Source of the DNA: Paeniglutamicibacter sp. Y32M11
Lineage (GTDB): Bacteria; Actinomycetota; Actinomycetes; Actinomycetales; Micrococcaceae
Reading direction: 5' to 3'
Length of the DNA: 64,000 nucleotides
Assembly: GCF_019285735.1 (NCBI RefSeq)
Contig: NZ_CP079107.1
Span: 2,542,001 to 2,606,000 of the forward strand
How positions within the stretch are numbered: position 1 is the stretch's first letter; every line of letters begins with the position of its first letter. A program made the position numbers and the translations under genes. Positions 56,601 through 64,000 of the stretch are shown here, in pieces. The notes beneath the pieces are model-generated. The model had not been told where the DNA came from and did not search any database. It saw only the letters and a program-made list of their open reading frames with translations.

Positions 56601-57639
56601 CGCGCTCCCCGGTGCCCCGGGAGCTGCCAACGGGGCGCGGGGCGCCAAGGCGGGTTCCGGTTCCACGGTGCCTCGGGGTGGCTCGCTGCCCGCTTCCACC
56701 TCCGGTGCTCGGCGTGGATCCGCGGGTTCGGCCGTGGCCACCACCGTGTGGGAACGTACCGGTTTGAGCGACTGGGACGCGTCGGTGGGCAACAACGGGG
56801 TCATCACCCCCAAGGTGGTCACTCAGGTCGCAGGTCAGCAGGTCACCGCCTACCCGGCGTTGCTTGATGACAAAACCTCGGTACGCCTGACCGTCTTCCG
56901 CAATCCGGTGGAGCAGCTCGCCGCCCACCGCACCGGCGTGATCCGATTGCTGCTGCTGAAGGTACCCTCCCCCGCACGCTACGTCCTTGATCACCTGAAC
57001 AATCTGGAAAAGCTGGTCTTTACCCAGAACCCGCACGGCAGCGTGGACGAATTGATCCGCGACTGCACCATGGCGGCGGTGGACAAGTTGGTCCCCGAGA
57101 CCCTGCCCTTCACCCAGGCGGAGTTTGAGGCCTTGTACGAGCAGGTCCGTGCCGAACTCATCGACACCGTCTTCAGCGTCACGGCCATCGTCGAGAAGGT
57201 GCTCTCCGGTGCCCGCCGGATCAACAAGGAGATCAAGTCGGTCTCCTCGATGGCGCTGATTAATGCCCTGAACGACGTGAAGTCGCAGCTCGGGCAGCTC
57301 GTGTACCCCGGCTTTGTGGCCAACACCGGTTATGCGCAGCTGGCGCAGTTGCCCCGGTACATCTCCGCCATCGAAAAGCGGCTGGAAAAATTGGCCGGCG
57401 GCGCGGTGAATCGTGACAACGTGGCCATGACCGACATCCAGTCCCTCGAGGATGACTACGATGCCGCCCTGTCTCAACTGGTGCCCGGCACGCGCACCCC
57501 GGCGCCCTTGGCTGCGGTGAAGTGGATGCTGGAGGAATACCGGGTCTCACTCTTCGCTCAGGAACTGGGGACCGCGTACTCGGTGTCGGCCAAACGGATC
57601 CGCGTTGCCATGCGTGAGGGGCTGGCCGCCGCGTCCTAG
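53635..57639 (+). CDS. hrpA: ATP-dependent RNA helicase HrpA
   Basis: 1,334 residues, DEAH/RHA-family helicase close to E. coli HrpA (1,300). Motif I is VAGETGSGKTTQLP, II DEAHERSLNIDFLL, III TSATIDPQRFA, V TNVAETSLTVPGIKYVIDTG, VI QRSGRCGRV. Winged-helix, ratchet and OB-fold regions follow, then the long DUF3418 C-terminal domain. A Gly/Ala/Ser-rich linker occupies about residues 985-1035. HrpA resolves stalled or collided ribosomes and processes mRNA in E. coli. TAGACT lies nine bases before the ATG. It ends at a strong terminator. Confidence 0.95.
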   Translation: MALTISYPEALPVSARRDDIMSAIKDNQVVIVAGETGSGKTTQLPKMLLELGMGKRGMIGHTQPRRLAARTVAERIAEELGTTIGAEVGFHVRFTGEVSRATQVKVMTDGILLAEIQRDKLLKKYNAIIIDEAHERSLNIDFLLGYLRRILPKRPDLKIVITSATIDPQRFAQHFAAESPQGEEPIPAPIIEVSGRTFPVEVRYRPLNPADGMDEDELDPDSAVEDRDPLDAIAEAVDELATEAPGDILIFFPGEREIRDAAEVLRARVQTNRRLAGTEILPLFARLSLAEQHQVFNPGKNRRIVLATNVAETSLTVPGIKYVIDTGTARISRYSHRTKVQRLPIERVSQASANQRSGRCGRVSDGIAIRLYSEEDFTSRPAFTDPEILRTNLAAVILQMSSMGVVRTARDVADFPFVQPPDAKSVNDGIALLRELGALNTGTDASITKIGSQLAQLPVDVRLGRMIVESSTRGCAKEVMVLAAALSIQDPRERPSEETGKRERAAEMHKRFVDAKSDFSSLLNLWRYLQEQQKELSSSAFRRLCKNEYINYLRVREWQDLFTQLRQLAKPLGITISPEPVDPATNEDAIHISLLAGLLGHVGSWDERKREYVGARGTRFSVFPGSALFKKSTEWVMAAELVETSRLWARTVARLDPKWVEEIAGDLLKRNYSEPHWSRNAGAVMGYEKVTLFGLPIVPRRRIQYSRVDPELCRELFIRNALVEGDWKTHHKFFARNRRVLEDIEELETRMRRRDLRVSDDDLFEFYDARLGANVLSERHFDRWWKAARHEDPTLLDFNPEDMLQADATELDEAAYPRTWRHGTLDLDLVYEYNPAARAGESDGVSVRVPVLFLNQLDPVRFRWLIPGLRVELVTALIKSLPKAIRKNFVPAPDVARTAVAALEADFNPETDDLAASLELVLRRLKGVVIEPGSWNWEALPAHLRFTFTILDAESKVLDESQELAVLQQSLAAANRSALARSLGIKPGAALPGAPGAANGARGAKAGSGSTVPRGGSLPASTSGARRGSAGSAVATTVWERTGLSDWDASVGNNGVITPKVVTQVAGQQVTAYPALLDDKTSVRLTVFRNPVEQLAAHRTGVIRLLLLKVPSPARYVLDHLNNLEKLVFTQNPHGSVDELIRDCTMAAVDKLVPETLPFTQAEFEALYEQVRAELIDTVFSVTAIVEKVLSGARRINKEIKSVSSMALINALNDVKSQLGQLVYPGFVANTGYAQLAQLPRYISAIEKRLEKLAGGAVNRDNVAMTDIQSLEDDYDAALSQLVPGTRTPAPLAAVKWMLEEYRVSLFAQELGTAYSVSAKRIRVAMREGLAAAS

Positions 57640-57673
57640 GACGGCGTGGATCATCACCCGTTCTCAAGCGACA

Positions 57674-57725
57674 GATGCCCACCTCGAATGATTCTGGACG
57701 AATCGCTCGAGGTGGGCATCTTTTT
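57674..57725 (+). terminator. Terminator of hrpA
   Basis: GATGCCCACCTCGA (57674-57687) pairs exactly with 57707-57720, with an inner GATTC/GAATC hairpin, followed by TTTTT at 57721-57725. Confidence 0.92.
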
Positions 57726-57779
57726 CTGCGGTACTCCGCCGGGCATCGTTAGCCGACGTCTGTCGCCTAAGCCTGTCGC

Positions 57780-58208
57780 CTACGCGTCCGGAATAACATC
57801 TCCGTGGCCATCGAGGCGCAGGGCGGCGCGCAGCTGCTGCGCATTATTGTCTAGGCTGGCCGGATCCGGGTCGATCTCGGCACGCGCCAAATCGAAATCT
57901 GCCAGCGAATTAGTGGGCCACACATGCACGTGCAGGTGCGGCACCTCAAATCCTGCGACCATCAGCCCGGCCCGCTCGGAGCCAAAGGCGGCCTTCTGGG
58001 CGCGGCCGATGTGTCCGGCCACCAGCATCAGGTGATCGAGTAAGTCCGCCGGTGCGTCGGTCCACTCATTAATCTCTTCGCGCGGCACCACCAGGGTGTG
58101 GCCGTTGGTGATCGGGCCGATGGACAAGAACGCCACCGCACGATCGTCCTTCCAGATAAAGCGCCCGGGAATCTCGCCATTGATGATCTTGGTAAACAGC
58201 GTGCTCAT
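57780..58208 (-). CDS. HIT family protein
   Basis: 142 residues from the ATG at 58208 with AAGGAGG at ideal spacing; the longer frame to 58334 is not needed. Histidine-triad nucleotide hydrolase or transferase: the motif is HLHVHVWP, preceded by the N-terminal CMSTLFTKIINGEIPGRF-type start and GHTLVVPREE. Likely acts on AMP-linked or dinucleoside substrates in the cytoplasm; the exact substrate is unknown. It stands alone, 186 bases after the rhodanese gene. Confidence 0.92.
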   Translation of the reverse strand: MSTLFTKIINGEIPGRFIWKDDRAVAFLSIGPITNGHTLVVPREEINEWTDAPADLLDHLMLVAGHIGRAQKAAFGSERAGLMVAGFEVPHLHVHVWPTNSLADFDLARAEIDPDPASLDNNAQQLRAALRLDGHGDVIPDA

Positions 58209-58394
58209 GCACCCTCCTTGGGGGTTCTCGCCCAATGCGGCGAAATCGAGAAAAATAGGTGTTGCGGCACGACGGGAGCCTGGGGACCACGTCGAAGCCG
58301 ATGTTCCGTGCACCTCTGGCATTGAGCCTATCAATCACCCGGTGCACCGAGCATGTGGATGATGCCGGCAGCGCGTGATGTAACCGCCGGTGGC

Positions 58395-59258
58395 TTAAGG
58401 CAGCGGACCCGTGGCTGCCGGGCGTGCGACGTCGGCACAATATTGTGACCACGAGCCCGGGTAGAGAGCCGCCCGCACGCCGATGGATTCCAGGGCAAGA
58501 ATCTGGTGCGCGGCGGTCACCCCGGATCCGCAATAGGCGGCAACCTTCGGCGCCGCGGCACCGGCGGTGATGCCCAGCTCCGCCAACTGACGACGCAATA
58601 TATCCGCATCAATAAAGTGCTGGTTTGCGTCGAGGTTCACGGTGGTCGGCCTGTTCACGGCGCCCGGGATGTGCCCGGCGCGCGGGTCAACCGGTTCCTG
58701 TTCGCCGCGGTAGCGCTCGGCGGCCCGGGAGTCCACCAGGATTCCGTGCTCGGGGTAGCTCAAAACGTTCTCCAGCTCGATGACTGGCATGCTGCCCCAA
58801 CCCAACTCGACATTTCCCGCCCCGGGGGTCACCTCACCGGTTTCCAGGAGCAATCCCGCGGAGCTCCAGGCACCCAGACCACCGTTCAACACCAGCACCT
58901 CACCGAATCCCGCATGGCGCAATAGCCACCAGCCGCGAGCCGCGGCCAGGGCGCCGGTGGCGTCGTAGAGCACCACGATGGAATCGGTGTTAATGCCCCA
59001 GCGGCGCGCGGAGGCGGCCAGGTCGCCCGGCCAGGGCAGCGGGTGGCGGCCCGCGGCCGGGTGAGCCGGCGCGGCAAGCTCGGACTCCAGATCAACAAAG
59101 ACCGCTGAGGGTAGGTGCCCGGCCAGGTAGTCGCTGTGTCCACTGCCAACGCTTTGACCCAGCTTCCAGCGCACATCGAGCAGCACCACGTCGGCATCGG
59201 TTTTCAACAGCGTCGACAATTCGTCCGCTGAGATCAATGTTTGGTGAATTCGTTCCAT
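58395..59258 (-). CDS. Sulfurtransferase (tandem rhodanese)
   Basis: 287 residues, two rhodanese domains. The N-terminal domain is catalytically inactive; the C-terminal domain has the active Cys in [16 protein letters not shown]. The CGSGVT loop is typical of 3-mercaptopyruvate sulfurtransferases (SseA), whereas thiosulfate enzymes usually have CRKGVT, so mercaptopyruvate is the likelier donor. It is divergent from a cysteine-synthase-like gene, suggesting joint cysteine catabolism (inference). Confidence 0.9.
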   Translation of the reverse strand: MERIHQTLISADELSTLLKTDADVVLLDVRWKLGQSVGSGHSDYLAGHLPSAVFVDLESELAAPAHPAAGRHPLPWPGDLAASARRWGINTDSIVVLYDATGALAAARGWWLLRHAGFGEVLVLNGGLGAWSSAGLLLETGEVTPGAGNVELGWGSMPVIELENVLSYPEHGILVDSRAAERYRGEQEPVDPRAGHIPGAVNRPTTVNLDANQHFIDADILRRQLAELGITAGAAAPKVAAYCGSGVTAAHQILALESIGVRAALYPGSWSQYCADVARPAATGPLP

Positions 59259-59362
59259 GCTCGGCTGCTCCCGTGTCTATTTTGCTGGCCCGCTGCCCGC
59301 CCTTCTTCCAGCCTAGTTCCCCCGCCGACTCGCGGGGCCCCACGGCCCGGCGTCCGGTTCGG

Positions 59363-59368
59363 TAGGCT
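59363..59368 (+). promoter_or_regulatory. -10 element for a leaderless cysteine-synthase-like mRNA
   Basis: TAGGCT, seven bases before the GTG at 59376. Confidence 0.5.
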
Positions 59369-59375
59369 TACTCGG

Positions 59376-60488
59376 GTGGATACAACACCCTTGATTCTAT
59401 TGCCCGAGCCTTCCGCCTCCCGATCATGGGTTGACGCGGCCGTACGAACCATCGAGGCCGAAGCCATGCGCTCGGCCGACACCCACCTGCACAAGCTTTC
59501 ACTGCCGGCCGCGTGGGGCATCGATCTGTATCTCAAGGACGAATCCACGCACCGCACCGGCAGCCTGAAACACCGTTTGGCCCGCTCCTTGTTCCTCTAT
59601 GGTCTGGTGAATGGGTGGATCACCGAGGGGACGACGATTGTGGAGGCCTCCTCCGGATCCACCGCGGTGTCCGAGGCGTACTACGCCCAATTGCTCGGCC
59701 TGCCGTTTATCGCCGTCATGTCCGCTGGCACCTCCCCGGAGAAGATCTCCCTGATCGAGGCCACCGGAGGCACCTGCCATCTGGTGGAGGATCCCTCCAG
59801 CGTGTATGCGGAATCCGAGCAGTTGGCCGCTGCCACCGGCGGGCACTACATGGACCAATTCACCTATGCCGAGCGGGCGACGGACTGGCGGGGCAACAAC
59901 AACATCGCCGAGTCGATTTTCGGGCAGCTGGCCGCCGAGGAACACCCCATCCCCTCGTGGATCGTGGTGGGTGCCGGCACCGGCGGAACCTCGGCCACCA
60001 TCGGGCGTTATGCACGCTACCATCGTCATCCAACGCGTCTGGCGGTTGCTGACCCGCAAGGTTCGGCGTTCCTTCCCGCGTGGGAGGCGCACCATTCCGG
60101 GGGCAACCCGCGAACAGCCACGGGAACGGCCAGCCGGATTGAGGGCATTGGGAGGGCTCGGCCCGAACCGAGTTTTGTCCCGGGCATCATCGACTTTATG
60201 GCCACCGTTCCAGATGCCGCCTCCGTGGCCGCCATGCGGCACTTGAGCGATTTCGCGGCACTGCGCTCGGGGCCTTCCACCGGCACCAACCTCTGGCTGG
60301 CCTGGCAGATCATCGCCTCAATGCTGGCCAACGGTGAGCGGGGATCGGTGGTGACGCTTTTGTGTGACAGCGGCGATCGCTACGCCACCACCTATTACAA
60401 CGACGCCTGGCTGGCCTCCGCGGGGCTGGACCCTGCCGAATATGACGGACGGATCCAGCGCCTGCTGGGTACCGGACGCTGGAACTAG
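59376..60488 (+). CDS. PLP-dependent cysteine synthase-family protein (possible cysteine desulfhydrase)
   Basis: 370 residues from the GTG at 59376, supported by TAGGCT seven bases upstream. Fold-type II PLP enzyme: the Schiff-base Lys is in [14 protein letters not shown], the substrate loop is [16 protein letters not shown] (Ser where synthases have SGNTG), and the phosphate-binding loop is [15 protein letters not shown]. It resembles M. tuberculosis Cds1 (Rv3684), which releases sulfide from cysteine, more than CysK or CysM. Divergent partner of the rhodanese gene. The reaction is inferred. Confidence 0.85.
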   Translation: MDTTPLILLPEPSASRSWVDAAVRTIEAEAMRSADTHLHKLSLPAAWGIDLYLKDESTHRTGSLKHRLARSLFLYGLVNGWITEGTTIVEASSGSTAVSEAYYAQLLGLPFIAVMSAGTSPEKISLIEATGGTCHLVEDPSSVYAESEQLAAATGGHYMDQFTYAERATDWRGNNNIAESIFGQLAAEEHPIPSWIVVGAGTGGTSATIGRYARYHRHPTRLAVADPQGSAFLPAWEAHHSGGNPRTATGTASRIEGIGRARPEPSFVPGIIDFMATVPDAASVAAMRHLSDFAALRSGPSTGTNLWLAWQIIASMLANGERGSVVTLLCDSGDRYATTYYNDAWLASAGLDPAEYDGRIQRLLGTGRWN

Positions 60489-60495
60489 CGCCTGC

Positions 60496-61173
60496 TCAAT
60501 CGTCCACGGATTGGGCTTCGCCGTTGAGAATCCGGTGATAGTTCAGCGCCCGCGCGCTAGCAGCACCGCCCAGCAGGCGATCCACCAGCGCTAGTCCACG
60601 ATCGTTGAGCAGCCCGTCGTGAATGGGGATATTCACCGGTGCCGCCACGATGGACAGGAATTCGATGCTTTCGCCGATCTTCGCCCAGGGTGCGTGAGCG
60701 GGGATCAGCAGGGTGCGGATGGAGATGCCCTCGGGCACCTGGTAGCTATCCCCGGGGTGGAACAGGTTCTTGTTGATGAAGTAGCCGACGTTGCTCACCG
60801 CGGGCATCGAATGGTGGATCACCGCGTGGAGCCCGCCGTGGGTAGAAATCTCCATTCCCGCGGCCGTGAAATTCATGCCCGGCACCACCGCATGGATCCG
60901 CGCGGCCGCCTCCGACACCCCGGCCGCCCGTGCCGCCGCCACGATGGTGGGCGCCAACGCCGATGGAGTAAACACCGTCAGCTCGGGGTTATCGGTCATG
61001 GCAGCGAGCACCGCATCCAGATCACAATGATCCGCATGCTCGTGGGTAATGAGGATGGCTTCGGCTCCCTGCAGCGCCTGATGACTCGGGGAAAAATTGC
61101 CCGGGTCGATCACCAACGTGCGGTGCTGCGATTGAACCTTGATGCAGGCGTGGTTAAATTTGGTGATCTCCAT
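60496..61173 (-). CDS. MBL-fold metal-dependent hydrolase (UPF0173-like)
   Basis: 225 residues from the ATG at 61173 with GGGAG upstream. Metallo-beta-lactamase fold: NHACIKVQ at the N-terminus, the metal site THEHADHCD, later ligands in STHGGLHAVIH and FHPGDSYQVP, and LIPAHAPWAKIGE. Substrate is unknown; relatives include UlaG-type lactonases. It is convergent with the cysteine-synthase-like gene, seven bases apart, and divergent from the Fur-family gene. Confidence 0.9.
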   Translation of the reverse strand: MEITKFNHACIKVQSQHRTLVIDPGNFSPSHQALQGAEAILITHEHADHCDLDAVLAAMTDNPELTVFTPSALAPTIVAAARAAGVSEAAARIHAVVPGMNFTAAGMEISTHGGLHAVIHHSMPAVSNVGYFINKNLFHPGDSYQVPEGISIRTLLIPAHAPWAKIGESIEFLSIVAAPVNIPIHDGLLNDRGLALVDRLLGGAASARALNYHRILNGEAQSVDD

Positions 61174-61340
61174 GTCTCCCACCCTAAACACTGAGGGGCC
61201 CCGGACACCAGCATCGCCCAGTTTGGTGCACCGCTGGTAAACTCAAGGTGCCCGGTGTCTGCCCCCGGGTCCCGAACCAATGGCGGTCGATTCGCCACTA
61301 GAACGGGTGTTGTACCGATCTACTAGGAGTGCCGCAAGAC

Positions 61341-61784
61341 ATGACAAATCCTGCTACCGAACGGCGCAGTTCCGAACAGCGCGTAACCAAGCAGCGCTTG
61401 GCAGTGAATGCCGCGCTGGAGCAGGTTGATGATTTTGTCACGGCGCAGGAACTTCACCGCTGGCTTGTTGACGAGGGTGACAAGGTTTCTCTGGCCACCG
61501 TGTATCGTCTGCTACTCTCCATGGCGGAGGACGGCATGGTCGATGTGTTGCGTAATGACGAGGGTGAGGCGATGTATCGTCAGTGTCTCATCGAGCATCA
61601 CCACCATCACCTAGTCTGCCGCAATTGTGGCAAGGCGGTAGAAGTTGAGGCCCCCGCCGTGGAGAAATGGGCCGCTCGCGTCGCGGAGGAAAACGGCTAC
61701 ACCGCACCCACTCACACCGTGGAGATCTACGGAATCTGCCCGGCGTGCACGGCCGCCGAAGCGGCCAAGAACGCCGACGTCTAA
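61341..61784 (+). CDS. zur: Fur-family regulator, probably Zur
   Basis: 147 residues from the ATG at 61341, with AGGAG eleven bases upstream (a GTG at 61329 is too close to it). N-terminal winged helix with TKQRLAVNAALEQVDDFVTA and VSLATVYRLLLSM; the metal sensor region EHHHHHLVCRNCG and the second pair CPAC complete a structural zinc site. The nearby znuB and znuC genes argue for a zinc-uptake repressor over iron Fur. No clear palindromic Zur box was found in its upstream region. Confidence 0.9.
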   Translation: MTNPATERRSSEQRVTKQRLAVNAALEQVDDFVTAQELHRWLVDEGDKVSLATVYRLLLSMAEDGMVDVLRNDEGEAMYRQCLIEHHHHHLVCRNCGKAVEVEAPAVEKWAARVAEENGYTAPTHTVEIYGICPACTAAEAAKNADV

Positions 61785-61830
61785 ACGGAACCACCGAGCC
61801 ACAGGGCCTTCACCCATCCCCGGCGAAATG

Positions 61831-62408
61831 TTAAGCGTCGGTCCTGGCAAAGGGCGATGGACCCACGATATTGATGCCGCCATTGTGTTGTGCCGACTCC
61901 ACAACGCGGCCAAAGTCCGCCGGGCCGACACCCTGCGCCCCTGCGTCAAGCTTTACGCCGGCGTCCCAATAGAACGCCTGAGCGACCCCCGGAGTATGCA
62001 GGCACAACACCCTGGTGACATCCTGCGTCACCTTAACGCGTGGGCCATACCTCGTGGCGCCATCACCATCCCACCGGCACCAATCCGTGACTCGTACCCA
62101 TCTAGATGCATCACGATTTCACCGCTGAGGACGATCATGGTCTCGTCGGACGCCGGGTGCGTGTACAAGGGCGTGTCTTAGCCCTTCTCGAGCTGATCCT
62201 CGAAGAGTAAGAAAGCTCCGGCGGTTTGCGCCTCGGTGGCCTTCCAGAGATGCACTCCACCTCCGTAGAACCAACGGCGCTCCCCTGCCTCGGGTTGCAG
62301 GATGATGGCCGGCAGTTTGTTTCCGGTATCCACGATGATCGCCTCTTGAGCTGATGTGGCACTGGGATCGGGATTCAGATCCCACGAGAAGACTGGACCG
62401 ATGCTCAC
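61831..62408 (-). pseudogene. Broken cupin-domain gene
   Basis: From a GTG at 62408 the frame gives a cupin N-terminus (LPAIILQPEAGERRWFYGGG), meets TAA at 62178-62180 where Lys is expected (EKG-stop-DTPLYTHP), continues in the same frame through THPASDETMIVLSGE and MAPRGMAHAL, then shifts near 62029-62034 (one base missing) into VTQDVTRVLCLHTPGV and on to a TAA at 61831. Read through, this is a ~190-residue cupin with both conserved motifs. Two independent lesions suggest a true pseudogene; sequencing error is the alternative. It lies between zur and the znu genes. Confidence 0.8.
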
Positions 62409-62518
62409 GGTGAGTCAATCATCTTGGGGAACCGTAGTGGAAGCCGATGTGTATCGTCAGAGCCGCGCTGAACTCCGCTGGTCGACTCCCGCAGACGGCG
62501 GATTATCGCCGGCACAAA

Positions 62519-62565
62519 AATGGCGTGTGTTCGCCCCCTCGGATCGGGGGCCAACACACGCCATT
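62519..62565 (-). terminator. Terminator of znuB
   Basis: AATGGCGTGTGTT (62519-62531) pairs exactly with 62553-62565; an inner CCCCC/GGGGG extends the stem. On the minus strand it ends in TTTTT. Confidence 0.88.
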
Positions 62566-62594
62566 GTCCCAACCGTTGGTTGGGTTGAGCGCGA

Positions 62595-63473
62595 CTAGGC
62601 GGCTACGACCGCCATTTTTTCCGAATGCCGTACTTTGTCTCTGCGCCAGGCGATGAGCCGGCACACCAGATAAATCAGGAAGGAAATGGTGGTGACGTAG
62701 GGGCTGATCGGCAGGGATCCGGCGAGGGCCAACAGGATGCCGCCCACCACGGATGTCATGGCGAAGGCCACCGACAGGCTCACCGTCAGTATCGGGTTGG
62801 AAGACACCCGGATGGCTGCCGCGGCCGGAGTGATCAGCAGGGCCAAAACCAACAGCGCACCAACCACTTGGATGGAGAGGGCGACGGAGAGGCCCAGGAC
62901 CACCATGAAGGCCACCGACAGTCTGCCAGCGGGGATGCCACGGGCCGCTGCCACCGCCGGGTCCACGCTGGCGAAGGTCAACGGGCGCCACATCGCAATC
63001 AGGGCCACCACAACGACCACCGAGCACACCGCCAGCAGTCCCAGCTGCACGGTATCCACGGCAACGATTTGACCGGTGAGCAGACCGAACTTGTTGGCGC
63101 TACGTCCCTCGTACAGCGCCAGGAACAAAATTCCCAGGCCGAGCCCGAAGGGCATCAGGACACCAATGATGGAGTTGCGGTCTTTCGCCGCTGCCCCCAT
63201 CAATCCCAAAACCAGTGAGGCCAGCACCGAACCAACCAGTGAACCCAGCACAACGTTGGTGCCGATCAGCAGGGCGAAGGCAGCACCGGCGAAGGAGAGT
63301 TCGGCGATACCATGGACCGCGAAGGCCATGTCGCGCAGCATGACAAAGATGCCGATCATGCCCCCGACCAGACCCAACAGGGCACCGGCGATCAGCGAGT
63401 TGCTGACCAAAGGCAGGATCTCGGCATAGTCCTGGAAGCTGAAGACGGTGCTCCAGATCTCGGAAATATCCAT
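62595..63473 (-). CDS. znuB: Zinc/manganese-type ABC transporter permease
   Basis: 292 residues from the ATG at 63473, about eight or nine TM helices. It belongs to the ABC-3 family of zinc and manganese importers: GMIGIFVMLRDMAFAVHGIAE, a motif with the conserved His and Glu, and the C-terminal GIPAGRLSVAFMVVLGLSVA are typical. Seven bases separate it from znuC. A Zur-type gene 1 kb away supports zinc as the substrate. Confidence 0.92.
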   Translation of the reverse strand: MDISEIWSTVFSFQDYAEILPLVSNSLIAGALLGLVGGMIGIFVMLRDMAFAVHGIAELSFAGAAFALLIGTNVVLGSLVGSVLASLVLGLMGAAAKDRNSIIGVLMPFGLGLGILFLALYEGRSANKFGLLTGQIVAVDTVQLGLLAVCSVVVVVALIAMWRPLTFASVDPAVAAARGIPAGRLSVAFMVVLGLSVALSIQVVGALLVLALLITPAAAAIRVSSNPILTVSLSVAFAMTSVVGGILLALAGSLPISPYVTTISFLIYLVCRLIAWRRDKVRHSEKMAVVAA

Positions 63474-63480
63474 GTGGTTC

Positions 63481-64000
63481 CTAGGCTCCTTGGTGCGGGT
63501 GGGAGTGGTTGACGGTTTCGGGCATACCGACCACCACAATGCGGCCGTTGGATTCGAAAACCTCGATGGGTGATCCGTAGAGCTCGGAGAGCACCTCGGA
63601 GCGCATCACTTCTTCCGGGGTACCAATGTGGAAGCGTCCACCGGCGAGGTAAAGCACCCGGTCAACATATTGCAGAATCGGGTTGATCTCATGGGTCACG
63701 AAGACCACCGCGGCTCCGTGGTCGCAGGCCTGGCGGTGGATGAGACCGGAAATGGCCTGCTGGTGGTGCAGATCCAGGGAGAGCAATGGTTCGTCGCAGA
63801 GCAACAGCCGGGGATCATCGGCCAATGCTTGAGCCGCGCGCAAGCGCTGCTGTTCACCTCCGGAGAGCACTCCGACGGGGCGGTCGGCATAGGCGCTGGC
63901 CCCCACAAGTTCCAAGAGTCCGTCCACCCGCTCGCGCATGGCCTTACGCTTGAGCCGAATCCCCCATTTGTGTCCGTCGATGCCCAACGCCACTAAGTCG
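63481..64000 (-). CDS. znuC: Zinc/manganese-type ABC transporter ATPase, C-terminal part
   Basis: The 5' end lies beyond the window, so Walker A is not seen. The visible ~173 residues include the signature VLSGGEQQRLRAAQAL, Walker B LLLCDEPLLSLDL and the switch His in VVFVTHEINP. The C-terminus ends in a His-containing tail (VNHSHPHQGA), common in metal-transport ATPases. It precedes znuB; a binding-protein gene (znuA) would be expected upstream, outside this window. Confidence 0.9.
   Translation of the reverse strand, partial: DLVALGIDGHKWGIRLKRKAMRERVDGLLELVGASAYADRPVGVLSGGEQQRLRAAQALADDPRLLLCDEPLLSLDLHHQQAISGLIHRQACDHGAAVVFVTHEINPILQYVDRVLYLAGGRFHIGTPEEVMRSEVLSELYGSPIEVFESNGRIVVVGMPETVNHSHPHQGA

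Noticed and set aside
61185-61340. Zur box upstream of the Fur-family gene
   Set aside because: No AT-rich palindrome resembling known Zur sites could be found by eye.

Overview
This is about 64 kb of core chromosome from a high-GC Gram-positive bacterium. The best fit is an actinomycete of the Micrococcaceae (Arthrobacter, Glutamicibacter or Paeniglutamicibacter type). The reasons are base composition, actinobacterial marker genes (NucS mismatch endonuclease, DUF2550 beside atpC, DUF3039, DUF2017 beside clpS, a 13E12/DUF222-HNH gene), a Rho with a huge Arg/Asn/Asp-rich insertion, and frequent leaderless start signals. Species cannot be assigned from sequence alone.

Layout. 1-2.9 kb: 3' end of a sugar isomerase/epimerase gene, a small unknown gene and a DUF222-HNH gene. 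2.9-7.2 kb: minus-strand operon clpS, DUF2017, murI, metallo-beta-lactamase phosphodiesterase, rph, rdgB. 7.4-9.4 kb: NAD salvage pair pncB-pncA. 9.5-19.2 kb: SF2 helicase, DUF3039, two-gene ABC exporter, CnoX-like thioredoxin/TPR protein, unknown exported membrane protein, AI-2E permease, zinc-ribbon protein. 19.4-21.9 kb: nucS, nagA and a cold-shock gene. 22.0-30.4 kb: the ATP synthase operon (atpI-like, small membrane protein, atpB-E-F-H-A-G-D-C, DUF2550). 30.5-43.7 kb: argS-lysA-hom-thrC-thrB, rho, prfA, prmC, tsaC, wecA-like. These are all on the minus strand and run into the ATP synthase genes. 43.9 kb: tRNA-Arg(CCG) with a perfect terminator. 44.3-53.2 kb: stand-alone GT51 transglycosylase, two-component system, M15 peptidase, cardiolipin synthase, three-gene ABC importer. 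53.6-64 kb: hrpA, HIT protein, rhodanese, cysteine-synthase-like enzyme, UPF0173 hydrolase, a Zur-like regulator, a broken cupin gene, znuB and partial znuC.

From recalled gene order, argS to rdgB matches in outline the Mycobacterium tuberculosis block Rv1292-Rv1341, inverted here. This is therefore mainly an ancient conserved backbone. Accessory material is concentrated at 0.5-2.8 kb and 44-62.6 kb.

I see no CRISPR array, insertion sequence, prophage, integrase or obvious defence island, and I do not claim a new system. The most useful observations are: (i) a repeated TANNNT-N6/7-start-codon arrangement at eleven genes, predicting leaderless mRNAs; (ii) a perfect TGTGA-N6-TCACA site upstream of the ABC importer, in a window that also encodes a likely cAMP phosphodiesterase; (iii) a cupin pseudogene with one stop and one frameshift; (iv) hairpins between atpB and atpE; (v) a transglycosylase with an altered first catalytic motif.
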